A stretch of 64,000 nt of DNA from NCBI GenBank assembly GCA_015490805.1, contig WFXC01000036.1, forward strand, positions 17,029 to 81,028. Reading direction: 5' to 3'. A program made the translations under genes and the position numbers. Under the pieces are notes generated by a model, which made no database searches, was not told the origin of the DNA, and worked only from the letters and a program-made list of their open reading frames with translations. The DNA is from Candidatus Kapaibacterium sp. (GTDB taxonomy: Bacteria; Bacteroidota; Ignavibacteria; Kapaibacteriales; WFXC01). The first letter of the stretch is position 1. Each line of letters starts with the position of its first letter. Positions 1 to 10,644 of this stretch are shown piece by piece.

Positions 1-1442
1 CTAAACCGAAACGCACCATCCAGCCCGTCGTGGTGACCGGTGCAATGCCGCCGCTGGAAGAAGGCGTGGAGGCAGTGCGTCAGCGCTTGAGCTGGATTGC
101 GGAAACCGGTTTGCCCCGGTATTTGGGGGAAAGTCGAAAGTGGCAACTGGAGGTTGCGGGACAACGGGAGATTCCCCGGTACAAAGCCAAACCGCTGTTT
201 CTCCCCCCGCTGTTTTACCAGATTCCACCCGGATTGCGGCGACCATTACCGAAGTTACCACCTCGCAAGACACAGTCCTTCCAGTTTGGTGTGCCACTGC
301 GGTCATCGCCACTTTTAGCTTCGCTTATGCCGCTGGAGTGGTTAGCGCCACCAGAGCGCAGCAGACCGCCGTTGCTGATCCAGAGAGTACGGCTGGTGCC
401 TTCGGGTAATACCTACGAGCTCTACCTGTATGCAAATCGTTCCATTGGCGCTTATCAGAAGCCAGAGTTTTTCGGTAATACCGTTATTATTCGCATCCCG
501 GACGCACTCCATCGAGCAGGCTCTCTGTCGGCGCTGGGGAAGCAGCATCGGTGTCGCATCAAAGTAGAAAAGATCCGGAACATTCTCCGGTATACGTTCC
601 AGTTCCCTACGGAAATTGCGGACGTGGACTATCGCCGCATTGCAAACAGCACGGCGCTGAAGTTTCGGATTTATTTCAAGCAGCAGGTGGAAAGCGTTGC
701 CGAGAAGCTGCAGAAGGAACAGCAGAAATGGAAACTGGATGTGATTGTGTTAGATCCGGGACACGGTGGCAAGGATGCGGGGGCGATTGGGGTAACAGGA
801 GTTCGGGAAAAAGATATTACGCTGGCAATTGCGCTGGAAGTTGGACGGCTGCTCAAAAAGGAGTTCCCGCAGATTAAAGTCGTATATACCCGAACAACGG
901 ACCGGTTTGTTGAGCTCTATCGGCGAGGGCAAATTGCCAATCAAAGCGGTGGAAAATTGTTCGTTAGCATTCATTGCAATTCCAAACCACGCAAACCTGA
1001 TCCTGCCCGTGGGTGCGAAACCTACATCCTTCGACCGGGACGGAACGCTGATGCGCTGGAAGTAGCCCGGCGGGAAAATGCCGTTATTCGGCTGGAAGCA
1101 GATCAGCAGCGGTATGTAAAGCTGACAGAGGAGCAGTTGATCATTGCTACAATGGCGCAGCGGGCTTTTGTGAAATTCAGCGAATTGTTTGCTTCGCTGC
1201 TCCAGAAGCATGTTTCGCAGGTCACCGGTCTGCCAGATCGAGGCGTTCATCAAGCGGGATTTCTGGTGTTGGTTGGAGCCTCAATGCCCAATGTTCTGTT
1301 TGAAGCTGGCTTTTTGTCCAATCCTCGTGATGAAAAATTCCTGGCGTCGAAGCAGGGACAGCGAAAGATAGCGCGGGGCATTGTGAACGCTATCAAGGAA
1401 TATATGCAGCAGTATGAGCGGATGTTAGCTGTCGAACGCTGA
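1..1442 (+). CDS. N-acetylmuramoyl-L-alanine amidase, 5' end missing
   Basis: Zinc-dependent Amidase_3 family enzyme that cuts the amide bond between N-acetylmuramic acid and the stem peptide, acting in the periplasm. The catalytic domain fills roughly the last 235 residues. It shows the expected zinc ligands: His in DPGHGG, Glu in REKDI and His in SIHCN, and the late catalytic Glu in LFEAGF. The upstream half (basic, proline-rich, then a beta-rich stretch) resembles the AMIN-like targeting regions of secreted amidases but I cannot assign it firmly. The reading frame is open back to base 3, so the true start and any signal peptide lie outside the window; the GTG at 30 is only an internal candidate. 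Confidence 0.9.
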   Translation, partial: KPKRTIQPVVVTGAMPPLEEGVEAVRQRLSWIAETGLPRYLGESRKWQLEVAGQREIPRYKAKPLFLPPLFYQIPPGLRRPLPKLPPRKTQSFQFGVPLRSSPLLASLMPLEWLAPPERSRPPLLIQRVRLVPSGNTYELYLYANRSIGAYQKPEFFGNTVIIRIPDALHRAGSLSALGKQHRCRIKVEKIRNILRYTFQFPTEIADVDYRRIANSTALKFRIYFKQQVESVAEKLQKEQQKWKLDVIVLDPGHGGKDAGAIGVTGVREKDITLAIALEVGRLLKKEFPQIKVVYTRTTDRFVELYRRGQIANQSGGKLFVSIHCNSKPRKPDPARGCETYILRPGRNADALEVARRENAVIRLEADQQRYVKLTEEQLIIATMAQRAFVKFSELFASLLQKHVSQVTGLPDRGVHQAGFLVLVGASMPNVLFEAGFLSNPRDEKFLASKQGQRKIARGIVNAIKEYMQQYERMLAVER

Positions 1443-1579
1443 GTTTTTCAGCGATATTAGATGGAGAATATGCCGTTTTTGGCGCTTCTGCAGGGGTGAT
1501 TGGCATCTTTGGTTGTCGCTGGCAAATTCTCTAAATTTGCAGTGCGCATAAAGAGGAAGAGAAGTACCAGAAAAGACAC

Positions 1580-1963
1580 GTGCGGATGAAGCCAAAGCAG
1601 TTACTGGAAGAACTCAAGTCCTTAGCGGCAACATTGAACATTACCGTACGATTTGAACAGGGGAATTTTCGGGGTGGCTCGTGTATTCTGGAGCAGCAGC
1701 GGCTGATCGTTATCAATCGTTCCCTGCCGGTCGAAAGCAAAATTTCCCTGCTGGCACAAGCCTTAAGCAGCTTTCCGCTGGACGGTGTTTACATCAAGCC
1801 AGCCGTGCGGGAATATCTGGAGCAGGAGCGGTTGGCATTACAGCAACAGGCAGGAGAACCAATCCAGAACGGGTTTGAAATGCTCATCTTCGATCCCCTG
1901 CATCCTTTACAGGTGCGTGCTTCACTGGCTGATACGGCAGAGGATGACTCCAAAACGCAATGA
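1580..1963 (+). CDS. conserved-looking hypothetical protein, 127 aa
   Basis: I do not recognise this family. It is a soluble, mixed-charge protein without signal peptide or membrane segment, with an opening helix (PKQLLEELKSLAATL) and a glycine-rich turn (GNFRGGSCIL). The GTG at 1580 and the ATG at 1586 are both possible starts; a purine-rich GAGGAAGAGAAG stretch lies 15-25 bases upstream. Its stop overlaps the start of the L-2-hydroxyglutarate oxidase gene by four bases (ATGA), so the two are almost certainly co-translated. The strong coupling and the lack of competing frames make it a likely real gene. Confidence 0.7.
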   Translation: MRMKPKQLLEELKSLAATLNITVRFEQGNFRGGSCILEQQRLIVINRSLPVESKISLLAQALSSFPLDGVYIKPAVREYLEQERLALQQQAGEPIQNGFEMLIFDPLHPLQVRASLADTAEDDSKTQ

Positions 1964-3159
1964 AGCAACGCTTCTGCATCGTTGGAGCCGGGATCGTTGG
2001 TCTGGCAACCGCTCGTGCTCTGGCACAAACCTTTCCCGATAGCCGCATTACCGTCATTGAAAAAGAAGCAGAAGTTGCTCAGCATCAGAGTGGACACAAT
2101 TCGGGAGTTCTGCACTCCGGCGTTTACTACCCTCCCAATTCCCTGAAAGCGCAGCTTACCCGGCGAGGATATCGTTTATTGCTGGAATTCTGCGATCAGC
2201 AGCAGATTCCCTATCGGCTCAGTGGCAAATTGATCGTTGCGCAGGATGCCTCGGACTTGCCGCAACTGGAGAAACTGTATGCTCAGGGGAAACAGAATGG
2301 GTTGCAGTGTGAACTGTGGGAACCTGATCGATTTCAGGAAAAAGAGCCGTATTGCCGGGGAATCCGGGCACTGTGGGTGCCCGAAGCTGGCGTGGTGGAT
2401 TTTCGTCGCGTGGCACGCGCCCTCCAGCAATGGCTGCTGGATCGCGGACACCGGATTCTAACCAGTACCACGTTCCTTCGTGCAAAGGAGTATCCTGACG
2501 CGGTGGAGATTATGACTTCTCAGGGCGAGATGACCGCAGATGGCTTCATTGCTTGCGCCGGTTTGTACGCCGATGTTGTCGCTCAGCGTTCGGGAATTGC
2601 GGTCCCTGCCCGCATTGTCCCTTTTCGTGGTGAGTACTACACCCTTGTTCCAGAGAAGCGCTATTTGTGTCGCGGATTGATTTATCCTGTCCCTGATCCC
2701 CGATTTCCCTTTCTGGGGGTACATATTACTTGCGGCATTGACGGAGAAGTCCATTGTGGACCCAATGCTGTTCTGGCATTTGCTCGTGAAGGCTACCGGT
2801 GGAGCATTGTCCGCCTTTCAGAGCTCTGGCAAACACTCCGCTATAGCGGTACGATGCATTTGATTCGGCGGTACTGGAGGACAGGCGTTGCGGAAGTTGT
2901 GCGCTCCTTGTCGAAGCGGTGGTTCTATCACTCGGTTGCGCGGCTGCTTCGCGAGGTAGCCCCGGAAGATCTCCAGCGCAATGGTAGTGGTGTCCGGGCG
3001 CAGCTTTTGTTACCCAACGGGCAATTGTATCACGACTTTTTCTTTCAACATCGTCGGCGAATGCTCCACGTTTTAAATGCCCCATCGCCGGCGGCGACAG
3101 CATCGCTGGCAATTGGAGAACACATTGTGCAGTTTTTCCAGAAAGTGCTGGCGGGATAA
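1960..3159 (+). CDS. lhgO: L-2-hydroxyglutarate oxidase (FAD-dependent)
   Basis: FAD-dependent oxidoreductase of the DAO/LhgO family, which oxidises L-2-hydroxyglutarate to 2-oxoglutarate as metabolite repair or lysine/glutarate breakdown, usually passing electrons to the quinone pool. The N-terminus has the dinucleotide-binding motif GAGIVGLATARAL at residues 8-20, followed by the family signature HNSGVLHSGVYYPP near residue 48. VPEAGVVDFR near residue 140 is also typical. At 399 aa it has normal length. It begins inside the stop of the upstream small gene (ATGA overlap). The following gene is on the other strand. Confidence 0.9.
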   Translation: MKQRFCIVGAGIVGLATARALAQTFPDSRITVIEKEAEVAQHQSGHNSGVLHSGVYYPPNSLKAQLTRRGYRLLLEFCDQQQIPYRLSGKLIVAQDASDLPQLEKLYAQGKQNGLQCELWEPDRFQEKEPYCRGIRALWVPEAGVVDFRRVARALQQWLLDRGHRILTSTTFLRAKEYPDAVEIMTSQGEMTADGFIACAGLYADVVAQRSGIAVPARIVPFRGEYYTLVPEKRYLCRGLIYPVPDPRFPFLGVHITCGIDGEVHCGPNAVLAFAREGYRWSIVRLSELWQTLRYSGTMHLIRRYWRTGVAEVVRSLSKRWFYHSVARLLREVAPEDLQRNGSGVRAQLLLPNGQLYHDFFFQHRRRMLHVLNAPSPAATASLAIGEHIVQFFQKVLAG

Positions 3160-3165
3160 AGAAGG

Positions 3166-3810
3166 TTATTGAGTTGCCGTCAAGATTTCAGATCGCAGGA
3201 CCTGATACGGCAATTCCCCCTGGAGGAGAAATTGGTGATTGATCACCAGTGCTGGAACGCCGAAGATACCCCAGCGATGAGCTTCCTGCTGATCCTGAAG
3301 GACAGCTTCACGCACGGCTCGGCTACCCATTGCGTGTTCCCACGCTCGGATATCCAGCCCACACCGTCGGGCATATTTTCGCAGCACTCGAAGGGAGGCG
3401 ATGTTTTCAGCGTGCACAAACAGTGCTTTCTGGAGAAGGTCGAACATTTGCCAGTGACCATCGGCTCCTTTCTGCCACTCTGCAATCTTGCAGCTCCACA
3501 GAGCTGGCGATGAATGGGGGAAGCGGAACGATCGGCGTGCCATCCGATCCGGGCGAACATCAGCACACTCCGGTAGCTGAGCGATCTCCCGCCACATTGC
3601 TAAGAACTCCCGTTTTGCCGCAGCAAAGCTTCCGAAGAGATGCCGCAGGTCTTCTGGTTCGGGAACCAGCGAATAGCATCGATGTTCGACGACTAACTGA
3701 CGTCCCAGTTCCTGCTGGAGCCGGTGGAGCCGGCGAGACATTGGGAGGCACCAGGGGCACAGGACATCGTGATAAAAAACAAGGTGAATGGTGGCATCGT
3801 GCTTACCCAT
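3166..3810 (-). CDS. DsbA-family thioredoxin-fold protein (FrnE/HCCA isomerase-like)
   Basis: Thioredoxin-fold protein of the DsbA/2-hydroxychromene-2-carboxylate isomerase superfamily. The CPWC redox motif is at residues 18-21 after the first strand (IHLVFYHDVL), and the matching cis-proline loop (FGVPALVI) is near the C-terminus. No signal peptide is visible with the ATG at 3810, so it is probably cytoplasmic, like FrnE-type disulfide isomerases. The ORF could extend upstream to 3876, but that part lies inside polA; the ATG at 3810 gives an 8-base overlap with the polA stop and a normal N-terminus. The substrate is unknown. Confidence 0.8.
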   Translation of the reverse strand: MGKHDATIHLVFYHDVLCPWCLPMSRRLHRLQQELGRQLVVEHRCYSLVPEPEDLRHLFGSFAAAKREFLAMWREIAQLPECADVRPDRMARRSFRFPHSSPALWSCKIAEWQKGADGHWQMFDLLQKALFVHAENIASLRVLRKYARRCGLDIRAWEHAMGSRAVREAVLQDQQEAHRWGIFGVPALVINHQFLLQGELPYQVLRSEILTATQ

Positions 3811-6604
3811 GGGCTTCTGCCCAATTTTTCCCAATGCCGACGTCGACAACAATTGGTACTTCGCCCAGCGATACAACGTTTTCCATAATGTTTTTCACTT
3901 CGTTGGGCAAATGGTGACGATCTGCATCGGAAATGTCCAGTACTAACTCATCGTGAACCTGGAGGCACAACAGGGAGTTGGAGTATTGTTCCTGCAGGCG
4001 ATGCTGAACCCGGATCATTGCAAGTTTGATCATATCGGCTGCCGTTCCCTGAAGCGGCATATTGATAGCTGCCCGTTCCTCCGCTTTACGGACGGTCGCA
4101 TTGTGGCTGTTGATGTTGGGAAAGTAGCGCCGCCGACCGAACAGCGTTTCTGCATATCCCTGCTTTCGGACTTTTTCCAGGGTCTCCTCGATATATCGAC
4201 GGATGCCGGGATATGTCTGGAAGTACTGTTCAATGATCTGCCGGGCTTCCGTACGGGATATTCGAAGTTGTTGCGCCAGTCCGTATGGTCCCAGTCCGTA
4301 CATAATGCCGAAATTCACCGTCTTTGCCTTTCGCCGCATATCGGGCGTTGCCTGATCCATTGGCACGCCGAACAGCCGGGCTGCCGTTGCCGTGTGAATG
4401 TCCAATCCCTCACGAAAGGCGGCGATCAAATGTTCATCGCCGCTGAAATACGCCATCAATCGCAGCTCGATCTGAGAGTAATCAGCGGAGAGCAACCATC
4501 GATCGGAAGATCGGGGTACAAATGCCTGTCGGATTTCCATTCCAAGCTCCCCACGTGCCGGGATGTTCTGTAAATTCGGGTTGCTGGATGATAGCCGCCC
4601 TGTGCTGGTAACCGTCTGATTGAACGTGGTATGAATGCAGCCAGTTTCGGGATGGATGTAACGCGGCAAGGCGTCGACATACGTTGATTTCAACTTGGTA
4701 AGCTGTCGATACTCCAGGATGTATTGCGCGATGGGATAGGATCGAGCTAATTCTTCCAGCACCGAAGCATCGGTGCTATAGCCGGTTTTCGTTTTTTTGA
4801 TTGGTGGGATCATCAACTTTTCAAAAAGGACGTGTGCTAACTGTTTGGGCGAGTCGATGTTGAAGCTCATACCAGCTTCTTCAAAGATTTTCTTCTTGAG
4901 TTCCTGAATCCGTTGTTCCAGTACAACGGAGATTTCCTGCAGCACCTGCTGGTCGATAGCAATACCGTTGTATTCCATCGTGGTCAGGACTTCGATCAGA
5001 GGAAACTCGATCGTTTCTGCCAGGTGTAGTAAATTTTCCTTTTCGAGCTCTTCACGAAGACGATAGGTGAGCTGCAACGTGATGTCCGCATCTTCGCAGG
5101 CGTATGGATACACGTCGCTGACAGAAACTTCTGTCATAGAAATTTGCCCTTTGCGTCGTTCTCCGATCAGCGTTGCAATCGAAATCGGCTTGTAGTGCAA
5201 CCATCGTTCTGCCAGTGCTTCTAAATTATGGGAGGCATCCGGATTTAATACATAGCTTGCGACCATTGTATCAAATTTGACCGGTTGCACCTGGATGCCA
5301 TAGCGGCGGAGCACCAGCAGATCAAACTTGATATTTTGTCCCGTTTTCGGGATGTGTGCATTTTCCAGAATGGGCTGCAATTGTTGGAGAATCGTGCGCT
5401 GGATCGACCCATTCGTCGTTCTCCCGGTGTCCGCAAAGAGATGTCCCTGTCGCTCCTTCATTCGCCATCGGTCGTCCACGAAATGGTCTTCAGCGCCGAA
5501 AATGGGAATGTACCACGCTCGACCCACTTTGTTGCTCAGGGAAATACCAACCAGTTTCGTGCGCATTGGTTCCAGCGAAGAAGTCTCCGTATCGACTGCT
5601 AACCATTCTGCCTGTTGCAATTCTGTCAGCATTTCTTGCAGCAGAGAGAAAGAGTTCACTAAGGTGTATTGATGGGGGCGATCGGCAATCGTCTGGAAGT
5701 CTGTTTCTTGAGTTACTGTTTCAGCGTCCGGCAAGCCAAATCGTTCTCGCAAGCGATGGAATCCCAGTTGATCGAAGAGAGTATGAAGTTGCACATAGTC
5801 GGGTTTCTGGAGACGAAATCGCTCCAGATCCAGCGGAATATCCAGGTTGGTGTGGATCGTTACCAGCTCGCGAGATAAAAATGCTTCATCCCGATGCTGC
5901 TCCAGCTTTTTGCGGATGGAAGGGGAAAGTTCCTCTAAATGCTGATAGACTGCCTCTAAGGAACCGTAAGTCGCAATCAACGTTCGTGCCGTTTTTTCGC
6001 CGATGCCTTTGACACCGGGAACATTATCAACAGGATCACCGACCAGGGCTAAGAAATCCACAAACTGGGAGGGTTCAATTCCGTATCGTTGCCGTACCTT
6101 GGCACCATCGATGATTTCATACTCTCCGGAGCGGACGCCGGGACGAAAGATTTTGATGTGGGCATTCACAAGCTGGAAGAAGTCTTTGTCAGAAGTGACG
6201 CAATAGACATCCAGCCCTTGCGTTGCCGCTTTTTTCGCCAGACTACCGATAATGTCGTCCGCCTCGTAGCCGGGCATTTCGAGGATGGGGATCCGTAAAG
6301 CTGTCAGCAGCTCTTTGATTCGCAAAAGCTGTGGCACCAGATCCTCAGGGAACTCCGGGCGATTGGCTTTGTAAGCTTCGTACTGTTCGTGCCGCACCGT
6401 TGGTTCTGCAGTGTCGAAAGCGGCGACGATGTAGTGGGGTTGAATCTTTTCCAGCAAAGTTGCCAGCATATTGGCAAACCCAAAAACAGCGTATGTTGGC
6501 TCGCCCGTTACCGGCGATTGAAGATTAGCACGGGAAAGGGCGTGATAAGCACGAAACACCAGGGACATTCCATCCAGCAAGACAAATTTCTCTCTCGATC
6601 CCAT
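3803..6604 (-). CDS. polA: DNA polymerase I
   Basis: Family A polymerase for Okazaki fragment maturation and excision repair. All three modules are present. The N-terminal 5' nuclease includes the helix-hairpin-helix GVKGIGEKTA. The central 3'-5' exonuclease keeps its acidic residues (DTETS near residue 340 and YACEDAD), so proofreading is expected. The C-terminal polymerase has motif A DYSQIELRL, the O-helix RRKAKTVNFGIMYG and motif C LQVHDELVLD. With 933 aa it is full length. I chose the ATG at 6604 (MGSREKFVLLDG) over a TTG at 6640 because known PolA proteins start just before this strand. It is followed by the DsbA-like gene with overlap. Confidence 0.97.
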   Translation of the reverse strand: MGSREKFVLLDGMSLVFRAYHALSRANLQSPVTGEPTYAVFGFANMLATLLEKIQPHYIVAAFDTAEPTVRHEQYEAYKANRPEFPEDLVPQLLRIKELLTALRIPILEMPGYEADDIIGSLAKKAATQGLDVYCVTSDKDFFQLVNAHIKIFRPGVRSGEYEIIDGAKVRQRYGIEPSQFVDFLALVGDPVDNVPGVKGIGEKTARTLIATYGSLEAVYQHLEELSPSIRKKLEQHRDEAFLSRELVTIHTNLDIPLDLERFRLQKPDYVQLHTLFDQLGFHRLRERFGLPDAETVTQETDFQTIADRPHQYTLVNSFSLLQEMLTELQQAEWLAVDTETSSLEPMRTKLVGISLSNKVGRAWYIPIFGAEDHFVDDRWRMKERQGHLFADTGRTTNGSIQRTILQQLQPILENAHIPKTGQNIKFDLLVLRRYGIQVQPVKFDTMVASYVLNPDASHNLEALAERWLHYKPISIATLIGERRKGQISMTEVSVSDVYPYACEDADITLQLTYRLREELEKENLLHLAETIEFPLIEVLTTMEYNGIAIDQQVLQEISVVLEQRIQELKKKIFEEAGMSFNIDSPKQLAHVLFEKLMIPPIKKTKTGYSTDASVLEELARSYPIAQYILEYRQLTKLKSTYVDALPRYIHPETGCIHTTFNQTVTSTGRLSSSNPNLQNIPARGELGMEIRQAFVPRSSDRWLLSADYSQIELRLMAYFSGDEHLIAAFREGLDIHTATAARLFGVPMDQATPDMRRKAKTVNFGIMYGLGPYGLAQQLRISRTEARQIIEQYFQTYPGIRRYIEETLEKVRKQGYAETLFGRRRYFPNINSHNATVRKAEERAAINMPLQGTAADMIKLAMIRVQHRLQEQYSNSLLCLQVHDELVLDISDADRHHLPNEVKNIMENVVSLGEVPIVVDVGIGKNWAEAHG

Positions 6605-6667
6605 ATTTCGCTTCACCAATCGTTTGTTGCGGAACAGCAAAAATACGGAACAATTGGGTCAAGGGAT

Positions 6668-7384
6668 ATGGGGACACTCACAACGCAGGAGCAGCGGCTC
6701 TATCGATATGCCTATTGGCTCAGTCTTGTCACGATTGGCTACAATGTCCTGGAGGGGATTCTGTCCATTTTTCTGGGCTATCAGGATGAAGCGCTGACTT
6801 TGCTGGGATTTGGAATCGATAGTTTTATCGAGGTACTGTCCGGTATTGGCATTGCCCATATGGTATGGCGCATTGGGCGATTTGGTACCGAGCAGTTGGA
6901 TCGCTTTGAGCAAACAGCGCTGCGCATTACCGGAATGGCTTTTTATCTGCTGACGGCTGGATTGATTCTCTCGGCGGGAATCTCAATTGCTACTGATCAT
7001 CGCCCGGATACTACTTTCTGGGGAATTGTTATTTCCTTGATTTCCCTGGCAACGATGGGTTTTCTTATCTGGGCAAAGCTATCGGTTGGAAAAAAGCTCC
7101 GATCGGAGCCAATTATTGCGGATGCTCGCTGTACGCTGACCTGCCTGTGGATGTCTGTTGTGCTGTTCGCCAGTAGTGGATTGTATGAGCTGTTTCAGAT
7201 CGGGTGGCTGGACTCCCTTGGACTGCTTGGGCTGGCGTTCTTCTCTTTCCGCGAAGGACGGGAGTGTTTTGAAAAAGCGCGGGCACGGACGTTGACCTGC
7301 TGCGGGGATTCTTGCGAGCTTCCAACTTCGGTGCAAGATGAAGTACAGCATACTACCACACAGGTGCCGACGGCAGAAGAGTAA
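6668..7384 (+). CDS. cation diffusion facilitator-like membrane transporter
   Basis: Membrane protein of 238 aa related to the cation efflux (CDF) transmembrane domain. The hydrophobic segments, at about residues 17-38, 45-62, 78-100, 115-135, 150-172 and 182-195, fit six helices. The second helix has GFGIDSFIEVLSG, matching the CDF pattern in which an Asp and a neighbouring polar residue bind Zn or Cd ions. The usual C-terminal cytoplasmic domain is missing, replaced by a short tail with CCGDSC, which may touch metal. The ATG at 6668 follows AAGGG closely. Divergent from polA; the specific metal is not predictable. Confidence 0.78.
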   Translation: MGTLTTQEQRLYRYAYWLSLVTIGYNVLEGILSIFLGYQDEALTLLGFGIDSFIEVLSGIGIAHMVWRIGRFGTEQLDRFEQTALRITGMAFYLLTAGLILSAGISIATDHRPDTTFWGIVISLISLATMGFLIWAKLSVGKKLRSEPIIADARCTLTCLWMSVVLFASSGLYELFQIGWLDSLGLLGLAFFSFREGRECFEKARARTLTCCGDSCELPTSVQDEVQHTTTQVPTAEE

Positions 7385-7493
7385 GGTACTTCTCCCTATG
7401 TTGCTCATCACGGTATGTTAAGTCCTTGAAAGTAGCTTGACTCTGCCCATTGCTCCAGCAATTGGAGTGATCGAAAAGCGGAGACTGCGTCAT

Positions 7494-8855
7494 TCAGCTC
7501 TGGGAAAGTACAGTGGAACGAGGTGCAAATGATCGTACAGAGGGAAGCTCAATGCTCTGGATAACTTGGTCTAATTGCTGGATCATAGAATGGAGCTGTT
7601 GATTTTCCTTTTGTAGCATCTGAAATTCCTGAGTTTCCTGGTCGATCAAGTCCACAATCTGACGTAACTGCTCTTCCATCTGGTGGAAGTACTGGAGAGA
7701 TTGCTGAGCCAGCGTTCTATTGTTTTGAGCCTGTTGCTGGATCTGTTGTAAAGCCTGAGAAAATACTGCTAACAGTTGCTGGATATCTTGGTGTCGTTGC
7801 TCTACCTGTTGCAAGACAGAGTAGAATGATGAAACTCCTTCGCCGAGTTGTTGCGTCAAGTGCTGCAATTGATCGATTACTTGCGTAATCTGCTCTGTTG
7901 ATTGCCGAGTCCGTTCCGCTAAGCTCTGTACCTGTTCAGCAACAACGGCGAAACCTCGTCCAGCTTCCCCGGCGCGAGCTGCTTCGATTGCCGCATTCAG
8001 GGAGAGAAGGTTAATGTGCTCGGCGATATCCCGAATCATCAAGGCTACCTTCCGGACTTCTTCCATTTGGATTTCTAATTGTTGCACCTGAGCACTGATA
8101 TTTCCACCTTCCGTAACGATGTTTTCAACTTCCTGCTGAAATTTTGAGAACTGCTGGACAAAGTGTGTACACTGCTGATGCATCTCGTCTACAGTTTCGC
8201 TGCCTACTTCCGCGTTCTCTGCCGAGTGTTGTAAAGACTGCCGAACCCCATCATTGGCTTGCAGAATCTGATGGATCTGCTGCTGAAGACTTTCAAATGT
8301 GTGGAGCAGTTCGTGGACTTTGTTGTCGACTGCTCCGTACGTTTCTCCTACGGAGCGTTTTACTTCATTCAGCGTCGATACAAAGCGCGTCCAAAATTCC
8401 AGCATTTGCTGTATGGACTTCTGGAGAAAGATTTCCTCATTACCGTATTGTTGTCCGACCGCTCCTTGAAGCTGGTGGTATAATTCCATTGCCTGACGGA
8501 AACGCCCTTTCCCTAAGGTCTGCAACATTTCTCCGAAGACTTCCATCAGCTTCCGTGCCGATTCCAACGCTTCCTCAATCTCACGCTGCATTTCTTCCAG
8601 CCGCCGATTCGTTTCTTCCAGGTGGGCAACGGTATTTTCGACTACCTGCTGTTTTTTCCCAACAATGGCGAAAACAATTCCTAAGATAATGGGAGCAGTG
8701 CAAATGATCCACAGTAACGGATCACTTGCAAAGCTCCGGGCGACAAAATCCCAGTTTCCTTCTAAGTACCGGAGGAGAACAGCGAGCAGTGGAAACGCTG
8801 TCCCGAAAGCGACACCAAAAATGGTATACTTTACAATGGTTGCATTGTCCTGCAT
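7494..8855 (-). CDS. methyl-accepting chemotaxis protein-like receptor
   Basis: Two closely spaced membrane helices (residues about 12-30 and 46-65) are followed by a long glutamine-rich coiled coil. The conserved cytoplasmic tip of chemoreceptors is present: [28 protein letters not shown] around residues 285-312. The loop between the helices is only some 15 residues, so there is no periplasmic ligand-binding domain; the signal may be membrane-linked or cytoplasmic. No che genes are nearby, and the partner could be a chemosensory system for gliding or twitching rather than flagella. Its high glutamine content is typical of coiled coils in this genome. Confidence 0.88.
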   Translation of the reverse strand: MQDNATIVKYTIFGVAFGTAFPLLAVLLRYLEGNWDFVARSFASDPLLWIICTAPIILGIVFAIVGKKQQVVENTVAHLEETNRRLEEMQREIEEALESARKLMEVFGEMLQTLGKGRFRQAMELYHQLQGAVGQQYGNEEIFLQKSIQQMLEFWTRFVSTLNEVKRSVGETYGAVDNKVHELLHTFESLQQQIHQILQANDGVRQSLQHSAENAEVGSETVDEMHQQCTHFVQQFSKFQQEVENIVTEGGNISAQVQQLEIQMEEVRKVALMIRDIAEHINLLSLNAAIEAARAGEAGRGFAVVAEQVQSLAERTRQSTEQITQVIDQLQHLTQQLGEGVSSFYSVLQQVEQRHQDIQQLLAVFSQALQQIQQQAQNNRTLAQQSLQYFHQMEEQLRQIVDLIDQETQEFQMLQKENQQLHSMIQQLDQVIQSIELPSVRSFAPRSTVLSQS

Positions 8856-9036
8856 CTTCTTCTGGCTTTTGTTTGACGCTTCAAGATTCAGTACTACGTT
8901 GTTACAATTTAACGATCAATTATTAGGGCTCTTGCATCCCAACGAAGGAATTCTGGGTATGTAGTGATCAGATTGTTTCCTGTTTAGGCTATCAGTGATA
9001 TGCAGAGAATATACTGGTTTGCGAGCTGAATACTCT

Positions 9037-10644
9037 TTACTCTACGGCTGCTGGGGCTTGTAAAGATGCCGTCACCGCTGGATCTACGTAGTTTTCATAT
9101 TGTTTGAAGTTTTCCCTGAACATCATCGCCAGTTTCTTTGCCTGCCGATCATAAGCCTCGGGATCATCCCAGGTGTTTTTCGGATTCAAAATCTCAGCAG
9201 GGACGCCCGGACACTCGGTCGGAATTGCCAGGTGGAAGTAAGGCTCTGTCTGGAATGAAACGGTATCCAGTGCACCGCTGAGAGCCGCACGCAGGAGTGC
9301 CCGCGTATGAGCAATGCTAATGCGGTGGCCAACCCCATAAGGACCACCCGTCCATCCAGTGTTCACTAACCACACTCGAGCATTGTGTTTCAACATCTTT
9401 TGTCGGAGCAGATTTGCATAGACATTGGGGTGGTGGACCATAAAAGGGGCGCCAAAGCAGGTACTGAAGGTTGCTACCGGTTCGACGATACCAACCTCTG
9501 TTCCTGCCACTTTGGCAGTATAACCGGAGAGGAAATGAAACATTGCCTGTTCCGGTGTAAGCCGGGCAATCGGAGGCAAGACGCCGAAAGCATCAGCAGT
9601 GAGAAAGAAAATATTGCGAGGATGCCCTGCCCGATTCTCTGGTACAATGTTATCCATACGCTCCCGAGAATAGCTGGCGCGAGTGTTTTCAGTTTTTGAT
9701 GCGTCTGCATAATCGACCGTTCGGGTGATGGGATCCAGCACAACATTTTCCAGAATCGTACCGAACGTTTTGGTCATCTTGTAAATGATCGGCTCTGCAT
9801 CCGGTGAGAGATTGATGACCTTGGCATAGCAGCCACCTTCGATGTTGAACACGCCGTTTTCGCTCCAGCCGTGCTCGTCATCGCCGATCAGGGGACGCTC
9901 TGGGTCGGTCGAGAGCGTGGTTTTACCTGTGCCTGAAAGTCCGAAGAAGAGGGCAACGTCTCCTTCCTGTCCCACATTAGCAGAGCAATGCATCGAAAAG
10001 ACATTTTGCAAGGGCAGCAGGTAGTTCATTACTGTGAAAATGGATTTTTTAATTTCGCCGCCGTAATGGGTGCCGCCAATTAAAATCAGTCGCTGGGAAA
10101 AATCCATAATGATGAATACTTCGGATCGAGTTCCATCCAATTCAGGATTGGCTTTGAAGTCCGGGACGTGGACAATCGTAAACTCTGGCTGGAAATTCTC
10201 TGTTTCTGCCGGCTTCAGGTTGATGAACATATTGTACGCAAACAGGTTATGCCACGCATACTGGGTAATCACCCGCACTCCCAAGCGGTATTGAGGATCA
10301 GCCCCAGCATAGCAATCCTGTACGTATACCGATTGTCCCTGCAAATAAGCAAACACTTTTTCCTTGAGCGTGTTGAATTTGTTCTGCGGGAAAGGTCGAT
10401 TGACATCCCCCCACCATACTTTGTCTTTGCTGGAAGGCTCTTCAACAATGAACTTATCCTTTGCTGAGCGCCCGGTCAAAGGGGTGGTGTCTACGACCAG
10501 TGCACCATCTGCTGACAGCAACCCTTCTTCCATCTGTACAGCGTGCTCATACAGTTCTGCCGGGGTCAGATTGTAAAAAATCTCTCCCAGGTGCTTCAAT
10601 CCCAACTGCGACAATTCTTGTTCCAATTGTTCCAGCGATTTCAT
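9037..10644 (-). CDS. pckA: phosphoenolpyruvate carboxykinase (ATP)
   Basis: Converts oxaloacetate and ATP to phosphoenolpyruvate, ADP and CO2, the entry to gluconeogenesis. The 535-aa protein carries the kinase P-loop [11 protein letters not shown] and the next metal/ATP loop IGDDEHGW. It also has RSAKDKFIV near the N-terminus and the TEVGIVEP region typical of the ATP-dependent (not GTP-dependent) enzyme. ATG start at 10644. It stands alone, with about 385 bases of non-coding DNA upstream, enough for its own promoter and regulation. Confidence 0.97.
   Translation of the reverse strand: MKSLEQLEQELSQLGLKHLGEIFYNLTPAELYEHAVQMEEGLLSADGALVVDTTPLTGRSAKDKFIVEEPSSKDKVWWGDVNRPFPQNKFNTLKEKVFAYLQGQSVYVQDCYAGADPQYRLGVRVITQYAWHNLFAYNMFINLKPAETENFQPEFTIVHVPDFKANPELDGTRSEVFIIMDFSQRLILIGGTHYGGEIKKSIFTVMNYLLPLQNVFSMHCSANVGQEGDVALFFGLSGTGKTTLSTDPERPLIGDDEHGWSENGVFNIEGGCYAKVINLSPDAEPIIYKMTKTFGTILENVVLDPITRTVDYADASKTENTRASYSRERMDNIVPENRAGHPRNIFFLTADAFGVLPPIARLTPEQAMFHFLSGYTAKVAGTEVGIVEPVATFSTCFGAPFMVHHPNVYANLLRQKMLKHNARVWLVNTGWTGGPYGVGHRISIAHTRALLRAALSGALDTVSFQTEPYFHLAIPTECPGVPAEILNPKNTWDDPEAYDRQAKKLAMMFRENFKQYENYVDPAVTASLQAPAAVE

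Noticed and set aside
750..1253. 167-codon minus-strand ORF within the amidase gene
   Set aside because: It is antisense to a well-conserved zinc amidase domain and shows no protein features of its own.
3249..3917. 222-codon plus-strand ORF opposite the DsbA-like gene
   Set aside because: The opposite strand encodes a protein with CPWC and cis-Pro motifs; the plus-strand translation has no recognisable features.
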